Assembly: GCA_030704615.1 (NCBI GenBank)
Contig: CM060733.1
Coordinates: forward strand, 75,926,907-75,990,906
Reading direction: 5' to 3'
Length of the DNA stretch: 64,000 nucleotides
DNA from: Takakia lepidozioides
Taxonomy: Eukaryota; Streptophyta; Takakiopsida; Takakiales; Takakiaceae
Position numbers and translations under genes: made by a program. Below, piece by piece: positions 24,199 to 36,500 of the stretch. Below the pieces are notes generated by a model, which ran no database searches, was not told where the DNA came from, and was given only the letters and a program-made list of their open reading frames with translations. The first letter of the stretch is position 1, and each line of letters begins with the position of its first letter.

Positions 24199-26460
24199 AT
24201 CTGAATCTGTTGAAATGCCTCCTTGGTTTAAAGTCTGTAGAGCCTCTGTCAGTCAGTCTGCCGCACAAAGCATCTTCACATGCCCAGAAGTGCCAGAAGA
24301 GGCATTGTGGACTCCCTATTGTGATCTTCTTTCGGAAGCTGTGGTCATGATTGAGGTGCCTGATTTTATCAATTGTGCCACTGCAGCTGTTGCCTTTAGT
24401 TGACCATCTACTCATGCAGGTTTCTTGGAGCTATTGATCCATAGGGAATTATAGGTAATCTGGAGCTTGAAATCCGGCCCTCTTGGATGAATCTAGACCT
24501 ATATCCATGGTCCTTCAGCTATCCCTGCCTGTGGACAAATCATGAATACATCCTCAGCCTTGCCGCTAGCAGCTGACACCGACGACAACGTGAAGTTCTT
24601 CCAGCAAACACCCCAACCCTACTAATTACAGTAGTTCCAATTCTGAATTGCATCTCCTTCTCTCTGTAGTCCAAAAGGCATTCACCTTTTTGTCTCCAAT
24701 GTCCCACCATTGACTGGGGTCAGAAAGTGTTCATTCCAAAGCTTCTCCTCATCTCTGTTATCTGTTTTTGGATACGTTCCTGCTGCCACATCGGCAGTAA
24801 CTTGTCAAAGTCACTCCAAACCACAACAGATCCACCCAAAAAGCTAACTCACAGAATTCAATATGCATCTCAGGGCCGAGTCTGATGAGAGGACAAAACA
24901 GGCTGAAATAGGTCGAAGAAGGAGGTGCCCTCACCACATTGTCCTTGACCTTGTGTCATGACCCATGGAGAATTTGACCGACCATCAACCCAAAAGGACC
25001 TCTTGAATGTGATGCTTGTGTCGATAGTCAGGTAATGTCGGATTGGTCTGTGAGAACCACCACGGTGTAGCTGAGCAGGCAGAGATTGAAACACGGCCTA
25101 CTAAGACCAAGCTGACTCTCCTGAGAACCTTGTAAACATCAGCCACGTATTGCGATCATGATGAACGGTACTGCAGTGTACATGCATGTGTAGTAATTAT
25201 ACGTCTGACTAATAGTAGTACTGATAGAAATTATACATATGACTCCACTCATAACTTGACCCATAATATGACTATTAGTAATTGTTAACCGCGGGGTCAT
25301 GACTTAGGCGAAATGGGTTTTCAACAATGCATCCTATTTTCCCAAGGCACTCAACAGAGGTTGTCCGACGGTATGTCTGCAGAACGATTACATAGTAATC
25401 GTTAGCACGACAGTGGGAGCACTACCGTTCCACGAATCAACATCCGTGCTGCTGCTTAAGTCCTTGGACTGATTATAGCCTACATTCCACTAATAACTAG
25501 TGATAGGGGCTTAGGCGAAGCTATACTAGAGCTGCAACTAAATCCTATCGATGCACACAGCAAAGCAATACACTATGTTGCTACTGCAACTAAGAACTAT
25601 CCAGAGATGATGCACATTATCTCTATCTCACGTTCTCTCTACGCAGAAGTACTTGGAAAAACATTGCTTTACTTCAGAGTCATCACGTCATAGCACAAGT
25701 ACACATTGGATCCCTCTGATCACACACTGCTATCTCCTAAGTTGCGTGCAGTCCTTTTCTATTAATGCTCGAAAGAGCCGTTTACAGCCTGCAGTCGTTA
25801 ATGACCGTTGCCTAACTGCCTACGCAACCTAAAAGGTTTGCCAAAAAAGTGGCCCGTGGTAGTAGCTCGTGGTCGTGTGTCATAATGGCACACGGCCCAC
25901 GACCACTCACTACTTGGACTAGTAAAGCCTATGCTTCTCTACTGGACCGTGGCCGTGTGATATCGTGGTTCACGGCCTACGGCTGCTATACTACCCACTA
26001 CTGCTCTACGTGGTAGTGTTGCCCGTCTTCTCCTGCTGCTAAGTGTCGAGCACTTAGCTGTTCCTGCATAGTGGCTGCGGTAATGTGAAGTCGATCACTA
26101 CCCGCCACTGTCATGTTGTTCCCTTCCCCTTCCCCTTTCCTTTTCCTCTCCCTTCACCTCCAGGTCATTTTTTGCCTTTCGAGAGAGTGTTATGAGCCGG
26201 TGTACTTTACAGGCCAAAAAAAAGGAAAAAAATTGCATGTGTGGGATGGGCAGCTGCAGAGGGGGGCGGATATGTCATGAACACGTGAGCGACTGATTCG
26301 GGTCAGGTTCGGGTCCAGGAATATTCCGAGAATATTTGCTGGAGTATCCCAATAATATTAGCATAAAATATCATGGAGAATATTCGAATATACCATGAAT
26401 ATCTTGCGTGGGAATGGAAGGAAAAAAAAAACAAAAACAAACAACGGTGTAAGAGATAGG
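24199..26460. other. no gene recognised
   Basis: Frames are short and none shows a domain. A CGTGG-rich palindromic tract lies at about 25845-26010, with CGTGTG opposed to CACACG and a second copy ending in CACGGCCTACGG. Confidence 0.45.
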
Positions 26461-26470
26461 TAGCTGCAGA

Positions 26471-26648
26471 GAAAACGTGCACCGCACACTGTTTTCAGGG
26501 CATCTGCGGTGCAGATTATTATTATTTTTTTAAATTAAAAATTAAAAATTAAAAAAAAAAACGTGTGTGGGATGGGTTGCTGCAGAGAAAACGTGCACCG
26601 CAGATGCCCTGAAAACAGTGTGCGGCACCACATGCTGTTTTCAGGGCA
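26471..26648. repeat. nested inverted repeats around AT-rich/poly(A) spacers
   Basis: The motif TGCACCGCACACTG-TTTTCAGGGCATCTGCGG at about 26478-26515 is repeated as its reverse complement at 26594-26626, separated by an AT-rich spacer. Inside the second arm, 26605-26648 is itself a hairpin (TGCCCTGAAAACAG / CTGTTTTCAGGGCA). The flank GGGATGGG(C/T)-GCTGCAGAGAAAACGTGCA occurs three times (about 26455, 26572, 26695), each after a poly(A) run. It looks like an amplified fold-back element. Confidence 0.75.
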
Positions 26649-26699
26649 GCTGCGGTGCATGTTTTCCAAAAAAAAAAAAAAAAAACGGTATGTGGGATG

Positions 26700-29486
26700 G
26701 GCAGCTGCAGAGAAAACGTGCATGTTGTCCAAGCCTCAATTCCACTCCGGCTAACTTTTGGGTCTGGAGATGTGCACTGTAAGCTGCTACTACGCTTAGA
26801 CTGGTAAGAAAGCTTCATGTAACCAACACACTCATTCTCTCTCATTTCGGCAATCACACATTAATCAAATCGATGCTATAACACGAGGGCCGGGGGTGGG
26901 ATGGATGTAAAAGATGTCGTCTACAATGACTGAAAAGAGTAAATTAATCCGCAGAAATAGGCGCCTCTCGCGGAAATACGCCCTGTAAGTTCGGAATTCA
27001 AAGACGACATGGCGTGAGCCTGTGCTGGGCTCACAGGCTCCTGGGCTCACAGGCTTACGCCTCCAGGCTCACGGAATAGCAACCCCCGGACTGGAAAGAA
27101 TGGGACTGGAAAGACTGCAGCTGTTAGCATTCCAGCCATCGAGAAGATTGATCAAAATAAAAATGCTATTCAAGGTGCTTATACTTCAACAGTGATGTGT
27201 CAATGCCATCTCTCTCCCCCACCCCTCTCCCTCTCTCTTTGAATGTGACCGAGTCCTGGTAACACCGCTCAGGAATAGCTTGAGCCCGTTATCATGTTGA
27301 AAAACTATGTCTAGAATGGATCCGGAATGTATAAACAGAGACTCACCAAGTTGCAGTGGCAGACGTGGAGGCAAAGGTAATGAGAGGGCTTCCTCCTCTG
27401 AATCGCTTAATGTCCCTAAGAGACTTGGCATTGAGGGATTCGTTGTCATGTGTTGCAGAATCGTCTGTAGGAGTCAACCGCCTGTTCTAGGAGGGCATTG
27501 GCATTATCACAGTAGATCACAAAGGTGTTGCTTGGCATTCTACCCCACTTGCTTCCATGCCTCCTGTAGAAGGGTTCTAGTGTATAGTACTTGCTAGAGC
27601 CCCTGGATTTTAGGGAGCGTTTGTAGAACAACCTTGACACAGGGGAGGGTAGTGGGTGACTGTGGTCAGCTGCAAAGCACGTTGCTACCTTGTGCTCTGC
27701 AGTGTCTAGGGGCCGAATTGTTCAGGAAAGATTGCCCCACCCCATCGCCAAGAAGCTGGAATTCTCACAAGAACCGAAGGTAGATCCACTGGCCATGGAG
27801 CTGGCACTCTAGGACCACGAATGGAGCCAGTAGCTCTCCACTTTGTCGAAGGAGGCAATATGAAAAACCTCCTAGACAAGGTTAGAGGAGTAGGTGCTCT
27901 TGTGGTAGGTGCTCTTCTTCTTGTCCCAGTAGGTCCACCACCATAGGGAGTTCAAATATAGTTTGGAGATGTCACATTTGCCTTGGGGGTGCGCCCTTTA
28001 GTTGGGTGGGTGCCAATGGACTCTTTTCTCACTCAGTCACCTGCAATTCAGCCCACAAATGGCTTCAGAGTACTGGTTGAGGACAATAATAACTGTCATT
28101 GCAATTTAGGATGTTCCAGAACCATGTTCTTTGGGGGCTTCCAAAGCCTTCGTGGCTTTACTGCCAAGAAGTTCAGCAGGCCCAGGTATCAAGATACTGG
28201 AAGTAAATATGGGACAAATGTCTTGCATGAAACAATCAGTTAATTAGCTGATCTTGTCAGATGGGTTCCTAATATACTCTGATGTATCATTCTACATTTG
28301 TTGTCCTACTCTTCCAAAGCCCTCATGGCTTTAGTTCTTAGAAGTTCTACAGGCCCAGTATCAACATGTTAGAAGTAAATGTAGGGAAAATGTTTTCCTA
28401 CTCTATCAAGAACAAGCGTGAACCTAAGATCGCATCGGATTGGCATCGTGGACATTTGAGTTGCGCCATCTGCAATGGAACTTGCTGCAGCCAAAGGGTC
28501 TGTACTTGTAGGCCAAGGAACTCCAAATTTCCAAGCAAATACCTTGTTCATCTCCACCATTTGGGGGAACATTGTTTTCATCTCCACAAACCCACTCTCC
28601 ATTGTAGCCACCTTCTTTGCTAGATTTCGCATGGTGGTGCTTGTGTACTGCCAAAAGAATGAACAATCTCAAATATACATGAGCAACCTATACTCTATAC
28701 TCTAGTCCAAACTACAAACATAAACACTGAAGGTTCGAAGACAGACAAAATCCACAGCTCAGAGGCTGGTCGCACACGTCGCGTGCAGAACGACCTGAAG
28801 CGATTCGGAAAGACGAGGCTCGCAAGCTAGCATGCGGAAGAAGCTTAATGTAACGGCTCACTGCAAAAGGACTGCGCAGCCTACGTGCAAAGGGCGTCAT
28901 GCAGGCAATACACACGGCAGCACGTGACAATAATTTAATATGCCGGTGCAATAATTATCACCGTCATGGTCTGCCCTCTTGCTCCGCCCTCCTGGTCCGC
29001 CATCATGGTCTGTCGTCATGGTCCGTCGTCATGGTCTGCCCTCACAGTCCGTTGTCACGGTCTGCCGTTATGGTTTGCCGTCATGGTTTGTCGACAGAAT
29101 GTCCATTTGGATGGTCCATTGCCATGGTATGTTGTAATGGTCAATCAACATGTGGGCGCAGTGTCTGGTCCTCCCGAAGATTCCCTGGAAGTCCAAAGGG
29201 TCCATATTGAAGGTCCATCCATTTGTCCATGTGAATGGTCCATATGAATGGTCCATTTTAAGGGTGGGGGCTGCTATTTCATGAGCGGCATGAGCATGAG
29301 CGGAAAAAAAAAAAGCATGAGCAGACCATTGTGAGTCCACGGAAATAGGGTTAGGAGGCACGGAAATAGGGTCATGTGAAGTTGGAATGTGGCACCAGTG
29401 GACTTGAAATGCAACATTTTATTGCAAATTTTGTGGCAAGCCACGTCTATACAAGTGTGTTCTAACTGTCATAGCCGGAATGGGCA
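26700..29486. other. no confident gene; TGGTC-rich low-complexity tract
   Basis: No domain is recognised. A minus-strand open stretch at 28369-28652 (VATMESGFVEMKTMFPQMVE) follows a plausible splice acceptor (TTTTGGCAG) and may be an exon of an unknown gene. At 28965-29130 a CATGGTC(T/C)G(C/T)CGTCATGG pattern repeats irregularly. Confidence 0.35.
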
Positions 29487-32400
29487 CTACTCTCCTACAC
29501 CCTCCGAGGAACTTGCCCCACCTTCTTCCTCATCCCCCTCATCCCCCTCATCCTCCGAGCTCTGTGATGCATCAGTTCCACTATGCCTCTCAAAAATCCC
29601 GTCCTCTCCTTGGGGGACTGTCCACCTCACCTCCTGGGAATCTTCTGCGTCTTCTCCCCCACTTTCCTCAGCAGAATCCAACACAAATCTACGAGCCCGA
29701 CGGGCTCTAATAGCTGCTGCCTCCTCCCTCATCTTCATTTTCTTGAGGCTTGCCTCGTCTAAAATCTGCTGTACACGACTACGTTCGGAACACCTCCTAA
29801 TGGACACCGAAGCAAGCCGGGCAGCATAAGTAGGAAGGATGTACTCCCTTTCTGGACTAGGCATGAAATCCCCCCTGGCAAAAAAAGGCACGTTCCTCCT
29901 GCCCATGAACTCCGGTGTAGACGTCCCTCCGGCAGTACTTGGCATCCTACAGTAAGAACAAATCCACTTCAAGAATGTCAATACCAGCACAACCAGAAAG
30001 GGTTTTCAATGAAATAAGAGAGCGGAGGGAGGTGCCTCACAAAATCTGGAGGCAACTTACAATGCCACCACTCACTCGTAAACTGGGGGCTCCTCGGCCT
30101 CGATCCCAACTTCCTCCCCCTGCTCCTTCTCGGATTTTTCCTCATCCTCCGAGGATGCCTCTTCCTCTTTCGGCAGACATTCAGCCGCTGCAAGTTCCGA
30201 GTTGTGGAGGGCAGTATCTGGCTCGAAGGCGAACACATGCCTGTCGGACAACGTCCCTGCCCACATTGAAGCACCTGAGGAACAAAGCGGGCGGTTAATA
30301 GCTTGCGGCATGCAATTGCAATGGGGCCAGGGGACAAACTGAGCACGTGAAGGCTTACCCGTGCCGCATGTGAGGTCCAGAATCCGCCCTTGGACATCCG
30401 AGCACGTCTCCATGAGGGTTTGGATGAAAGCAGGGCTCCGGGTCCGGCTGTACCGCCACGGTTTGCCTGTCTTTGTGTCCTTCGGCATACTAGAGTGGGG
30501 CACATAGTTGTAGAGGAATTGCGGAATTTGAACGTAGACCCTCTTTTCACAAAGCAATATGCCTCAAACACCAATGTCTGCACATCCAACAAAGAAGGGA
30601 TCAACTCCAGGGTCTACTTAACATACACCACAATATGAAGTGAATGCAATAGATTGATAACTTACACTTTGGCCCTCTGTTCGCAACCCCTGTGTACTGA
30701 TGCAGAACCATTTTTTGAGGAGGACCGGGGTGACACTTTTCGGTGTCCACCTTGCCACCGCATTCTCTGTGGTCTTCCCTCTCGTGGCAAGGACAACCAC
30801 ACATCCACCGTCATCCAGAAGCATCCCCGCCAGCCCAAACCCGGCTTTCCAGTAGTCCTCAGTAAACCTGTTCCAGGTGGGCACACCATCCAGGCCCTCC
30901 AGCAGCTCCCCATTTGGAATGTTGAGGAGAATCATGTCGCAAGCTCTCTCCACCTCAACCCCCCCCCCGAGTGCTCTTGCAATTCGTGCTCACAACCGTG
31001 AAGAATTCCATCATGGCTTCAAAACCAGGGGTGTCTTTAGGCTCTGTACCGCCAGCCCTCTTCTTGGCTTTCCCCTTCCGCTCCGCCAGAGACTTGTTGT
31101 GTGCCACCTTCTTCGCCTTGGCAGCGAGAGCGTCAAGGAAGCTCTCATTGACGCATTGGATGATGGTTGGAGGTTCTAGCTTTGGCCTGTGCGTAAACGT
31201 CACCGCCGAATACCGGCGTGTAGGCTCGCCCTCAAATGCCAACTTCTTGGCAGAGCCAGTCCCACTCCGAACTGACTTGGGAACCCGGACGACCGGTGAC
31301 TGGGTAGGAGCAACAGTAGTCGCAGAACCTTGAACAAAATCGGCGTCGGAGTCACTCTCTTGGGTCCCCTCCTGCGCCTCCTCCGATGCTCCGATGGTTT
31401 TCTTCTTTTTGGGTGTTACTGCAGTCACCTGTTTCCTTGTCCTTTTCCTTTGACCTTTACTCTTCTCATGCAATTTCTCCTGAATTCCTGCCTGAGCAAG
31501 CTCTGCCGCTTTCCTGGAGTTCGCAAGCGCTTTTGCCTCTTTTGCACCCAACGGAGGCAGCGGAGCCCGGTTTCGTCGGAATTCAGCATCCAGCTTCAAT
31601 TGAAACTCGGATGGGTCGAGCGAGCCGAGCGGAAGGTCCACATACCAAGGGCAATCACGCAAATGTTCCAGATGCCACTCCTTCACAATATCGTCAGTGT
31701 ACATGGAGTCAGCCCCAGGGTTCCTCCATGCCAGGAAGAATGGTGGCTCGAAAGACAGATGACCTTTCTCCAAAAGGGAGAACTTACAGTACCTGCAATC
31801 ATGAAAAACACAATGAGGTCCGAAAATGGCTAAGTCCCTGAACGGCAATAGGGCCTACAACTGGAATATGGCGCCGCCTTCAGGGCCACCCAGTCTAGGG
31901 ACTTAGCCCGAAAATGGCTAAGTCCCTGAACGGCAATACGGCCTGGAACTGGAAAATGGCGCCGAATTTCCAGTTCAGGGCCACCCAGTCTAGGGACTTA
32001 GCCCGAAAATGGCTAAGTCCCTGAACGGCAATACGGCCTGGAACTGGAAAATGGCGCCGAATTTCCAGTTCAGGGCCACCCAGTCTAGGGACTTAGCCCG
32101 AAAATGGCTAAGTCCCTGAACGGCAATAGGGCCTAAAACTGGAATATGGCGCCGAATTTCCACTTCAGGGCCAGCCAGTCTAGGGACTTAGCCCGAAAAT
32201 GGCTAAGTCCCTGAACGGCAATAGGGCCTGGAACTGGAAAATGGCGCCGAATTTCCAGTTCAGGGCCAGCCAGTCTAGGGACTTAGCCCGAAAATGGCTA
32301 AGTCCCTGGACGGCAATAGGGCCTAGAACTGGAAAACGGCGCCGAATTTCCAGTTCCGGGCCAGCCACACTAGGGACTTAGGCCGAAAATGGCTAAGTCC

Positions 32401-33068
32401 CTGAACGGCAATAGGGCCTACAACTGGAAATGGCGCCGAATTTCCACTTCAGGGCCAGCCAGTCTAGGGACTTAGACCGAAAATGGCTAAGTCCCTGGAC
32501 GGCAATAGGGCCTGGAACTGGAAAATGGCGCCGAATTTCCAGTTCCGGGCCAGCCAGTCTAGGGACTTAGCCATTTTCGGAGCCCTGACTGGAAATTCGG
32601 CGCCATTTTCCCTAACACCACTTGAGGCCTCTAACATTCCTGAAATGCCAGGACTTGAAAGAAAGGCAGCGCGTATGTACCTGTACAGAAGGCGCATTGC
32701 TGCTTTTGTCCGCGTTCGGCTGGTCGGTGAACTCGTGGCTCCGGCGAGCATCTGCTATCTCCCGAAAGAATAGGTTGGTTTTGTAGAGCAGAAAGTACCT
32801 CGTCACATAGTCACGTAGGCTCTCTGCTGCAGGAGATAACTCCATCTTGAACTGATGTGCTTGTGTGTCCGCAGCTGCTCTTGCGCATTCGTCGTACCTG
32901 TGGAGATTGTCCATCAGATCGCTTTCCTCAAAAAATACAATGAATCCACCCCCTACAGAGTAGAAGCCCCAAACGAAAAGCGTGGGGAAGTACCTGAAAC
33001 CACCCATGTTCATGCCGCGTCTCCACATGATCGAATGTGGGTCCAGAGAGTTTGTCGGTTTGGGGAAG
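29487..33068 (-). CDS. paralogue C: ParB-methyltransferase-like family, C-terminal two thirds
   Basis: Best-preserved family member; its N-terminal ParB-like exons lie in or beyond the assembly gap. Minus-strand exons: 33068(gap)-32994, 32897-32681, 31792-30666, 30577-30359, 30274-30076, 29946-29487 (stop). Exon 31792-30666 matches paralogue A exon 6 (MYTDDIVKEWHLEHLRDCPW, then a Lys-rich linker) and goes on to RACDMILLNIPNGELL and GFGLAGMLLDDGGCVVVLA. The next two exons join to ILDLTCGTGASMWAGTL then SDRHVFAFEPDTALHN. The order, a motif-IV-like strand (D-MILLNIPN) before a motif-I-like loop (DLTCGTG) and an acidic strand end (EPD), is that of beta-class N6-adenine/N4-cytosine DNA methyltransferases, but the catalytic (D/N/S)PP(Y/F/W) is NIPN. 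The tail is very acidic. One-base shifts appear at a G-run (30961-30970), near 30540 and near 32730, so it may be decayed or mis-assembled. Confidence 0.6.
31820..32580. repeat. 95-bp fold-back tandem array, 8 units, in an intron of paralogue C
   Basis: Units begin with CCGAAAATGGCTAAGTCC at 31820, 31908, 32003, 32098, 32193, 32288, 32383 and 32477; the period is 94-95 bp except for the first, 88 bp. Each unit is itself a hairpin: outer arms GGCTAAGTCCCT / AGGGACTTAGCC and inner arms AACTGGAAA / TTTCCAGTT around GGCGCC. The array ends with the inverse of its start (GACTTAGCCATTTTCGG, to 32580), and an inverted inner arm recurs at 32589-32610. It fills the intron 31793-32680, the counterpart of the hairpin-bearing introns in A and B. 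Confidence 0.9.
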
Positions 33069-33568
33069 NNNNNNNNNNNNNNNNNNNNNNNNNNNNNNNN
33101 NNNNNNNNNNNNNNNNNNNNNNNNNNNNNNNNNNNNNNNNNNNNNNNNNNNNNNNNNNNNNNNNNNNNNNNNNNNNNNNNNNNNNNNNNNNNNNNNNNNN
33201 NNNNNNNNNNNNNNNNNNNNNNNNNNNNNNNNNNNNNNNNNNNNNNNNNNNNNNNNNNNNNNNNNNNNNNNNNNNNNNNNNNNNNNNNNNNNNNNNNNNN
33301 NNNNNNNNNNNNNNNNNNNNNNNNNNNNNNNNNNNNNNNNNNNNNNNNNNNNNNNNNNNNNNNNNNNNNNNNNNNNNNNNNNNNNNNNNNNNNNNNNNNN
33401 NNNNNNNNNNNNNNNNNNNNNNNNNNNNNNNNNNNNNNNNNNNNNNNNNNNNNNNNNNNNNNNNNNNNNNNNNNNNNNNNNNNNNNNNNNNNNNNNNNNN
33501 NNNNNNNNNNNNNNNNNNNNNNNNNNNNNNNNNNNNNNNNNNNNNNNNNNNNNNNNNNNNNNNNNNNN
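33069..33568. other. assembly gap (500 N)
   Basis: Exactly 500 N, the usual placeholder for a gap of unknown length. It separates the divergent paralogues C (left, minus) and B (right, plus) and hides the 5' ends of both. Open frames reported across the Ns are meaningless. Confidence 0.99.
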
Positions 33569-36500
33569 GAGATGAATCCGAAGTGCACTACCTTGACAGG
33601 TGAAAGAACTCATGTCATTCCAGAAGGTAAACTCTCAGGAGGTATAAAGGGACCATGCTCGTATCTGAGAGGGCGTATTGGACATACCTCTGAGCCGGAT
33701 GATGATGGGATGATCTCAATGCCTTGTTGTGCGTCCACTCTTTCCCATGACATAACAAAATTGGAGAGTGATTTTTGTGCATGGATATAGACTTGGTGCA
33801 CAAGTTTTTATGTGTCACGACGGATGGATATAAAGGGGAAAAGCACTATTAGTTTCTCCAGAGATCAGTGATAACTGGGATGAGGATGAGTGATGGAAAG
33901 ATGCCAATGAGGAGTCGGAGTTATGAGCTGGGCCTAATAATGATGGGAAAGAACACCCAGCAATTTTGCAACCACATGTTTATACGTCTGGGACGGCAAC
34001 CACCGATTGCTGGTTTGGCTGGATGGGATACATTCACGAAACACCATTCGCAAAGACAAAGACCAAGCATGTTGCCTGTGGAACAGGCAATGCGTTTTGG
34101 ATTCCAGAAACGACATCGCTAGGCTTCTAGCTACAGACACGCTACCCCACCACGTTGAACAAGTAAGTCATCCAGGGAGATTGATTTCCCTCTGTAGTGT
34201 CTCCCAGGTCGGAACCACTCCAACCCCACACAAAAAAGGTGTGTTAAGGAATGCACCATGTTTTCAATGTTTTTGCAGATCGACAGAGAAATCGCATGTG
34301 GACAACAAGACTTCGGTTCACACACTATTCCGAATTAAGAGGATTGGTCTGATGAAGCTGGATGATTTTTCCGACAGTACTACCACCCAATATCATCAAG
34401 AAGTGCGAAACAGGAAGAGCTGCAGGCACTTGGTATTCTTTGACACGAGAGGCGTTTCCTGGAGTACATGTATGCGGTAAGCCCGAGTCTGTAATCTGTT
34501 TACTTTCGAATACATGTTTAGAGTCCCTTCGGAGCTAATCACTACTTGAATGACACCCAATGCCCCAGAGCAAGACATACGAACGGCAGCTGAGGCAAGC
34601 TTAGAGAAGGGGGAAAATCCGAATCTAGTACACGCACCCCCCAACCTACACCAGAGGACCTAAGGAATCAACACCCAAGGGTCGTGTGGAAGCTGCCACC
34701 GAAAAGACACGAAGTTTGAGATTGCGAAGAACCAAAAGAAACCAAAAGCCCCCATGTCACACAACCCCCCAACCTTGCGGTAGCGTTTCGGACCACAATA
34801 GTAGAATCCTGGACTTGGTCCTGAGTTCCTTCAGCCAGATCAAAACACACTTGACAAGCAGTGCATCCCGGAGAGTGCCAGCAGAGAGAGCAAATGCACG
34901 GCTGGCATCTCAGATGGTCGACCCCACACAAACAAAAATAACCGCCCCGGTGGCTGAGATATGGAACTCAGATCAAACAGTAAAGGACTTGAATCAGTTC
35001 CCAACAAAGACAAAGCACCACTACAGGCCACTGGCCCACAGGTGGAAGGGCACCTCAAAGGAATCAGTGATTTGGTGTTTGATAACTGGCTCCACAAGGC
35101 TACATTTGGAGTCAGAGTGTGTATTCGAACATGCGTTTCTTCTCTTCAAGTATGTGATGTGTTTTCTTTTTTGCAATTCTGACAAATATACTATTTGCAG
35201 CTCGAAAAGCGCGCCGTCATGGGCGCTGGATCAGACTTTGAAGACTTGAAACATTGCGATTGTTTCCCCTCCCCAAATGTCATTGGAGGCATACATAAGG
35301 AAGTGGAGAGGCCTCACCTGGGATACTGTTTTTACGCCGGGGACCACCCCCCCCCCTTGGGAGTTCTCCAAAGATTGTAACTTACGGGTCCAACGACTTT
35401 GACAGTCAGGTTGGAGGAGAGTGGGCCATGATGCGAGTTGAGTGTGTACAGGTGGAAATGTCATACTTGAGAACAACTACTGTTTTTTGGGAAAAATTGT
35501 GGCTTCATATGGATTGCAATCTTAGATCCAGATTGAATGTCGTTGACGACATTCACTTCTTTGTCTGAGTCATTCTTTAAGCGAGTATATATGAATTCAC
35601 CTGGTTAGGATCTAAGGGTGCAATTATATTGTCCCTTGATTAGAATGATAATTAGAATTGATAGTTCCGTGAATGCGTTGCGGTGACGACATCACTACGG
35701 AGTTGTTGTGTGGTCCTCAAGTTATGTAAATTTTGTAATGTAATGTACCATAGAGCGCTTACACTGAGGGGTTGATCACTTCATTTTGGCTGAATGTCAA
35801 TGCAGACAATTCAGTTGTTTGCCCATTGTTTTTTTTCTCTTGCCGATGAATATGGAGGCTTGATAAGCTTGTTTTAAGAAAATCCAAAGTGAATGTCGTT
35901 GACGACATTCAAAGCTGTGTCTGTTCAATATTATTCAAAAGCGACAAATTCAATTTTTCATGGCTTTGGGGAGCTAAAGTAAATTGGTTTCTTTTTTTTT
36001 GTTATTTTTGTGAATGGCGTTGACGCCATTCACATACAGTGATGTTGTGAGGTCCTCAGTGAAGTGATAGGTTCGTTATGAATGTGCATTGAGTTTCCTG
36101 GATGGTTCCTTACTCAATTTCTTTATTTCCCCCTGTGATTTTGCTTCATTTCAGTAATAATTGGCTTCATTCTTGAATGTCGTTGACGACATTCACTTCT
36201 ATGTCTGTGTCATTTCTAATCGCTATTGCATTCACCTGGATTAGGATGTATTTACAGTGTCATGGAATGGAATGTTCTGAATGGCGTTGACGACATTCAT
36301 ATCTGGAGCAGTAGTGTGGTCCTAAAGGTCCCTTGGAGCAGTTGTCAGAGCCATTTCAATCCATGTTTTATTCTTTCTGTTCTACTTGCATCTTACTCAT
36401 GAGCGCTTTTGTGGGGTGGGATTCATCTCCTTTTTTCAGGTACAGAAATATATGTGCTTATGGAAGGAAATCACCTGAGCGGAATTCCGACTATCTTGAC

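Noticed and set aside
29389-29829. Pro/Ser-rich plus-strand ORF
   Set aside because: It is the complement of the acidic C-terminal exon of paralogue C.
32612-33790. Long open frames across the gap
   Set aside because: Their length comes from the Ns; only the flanking codons are real.
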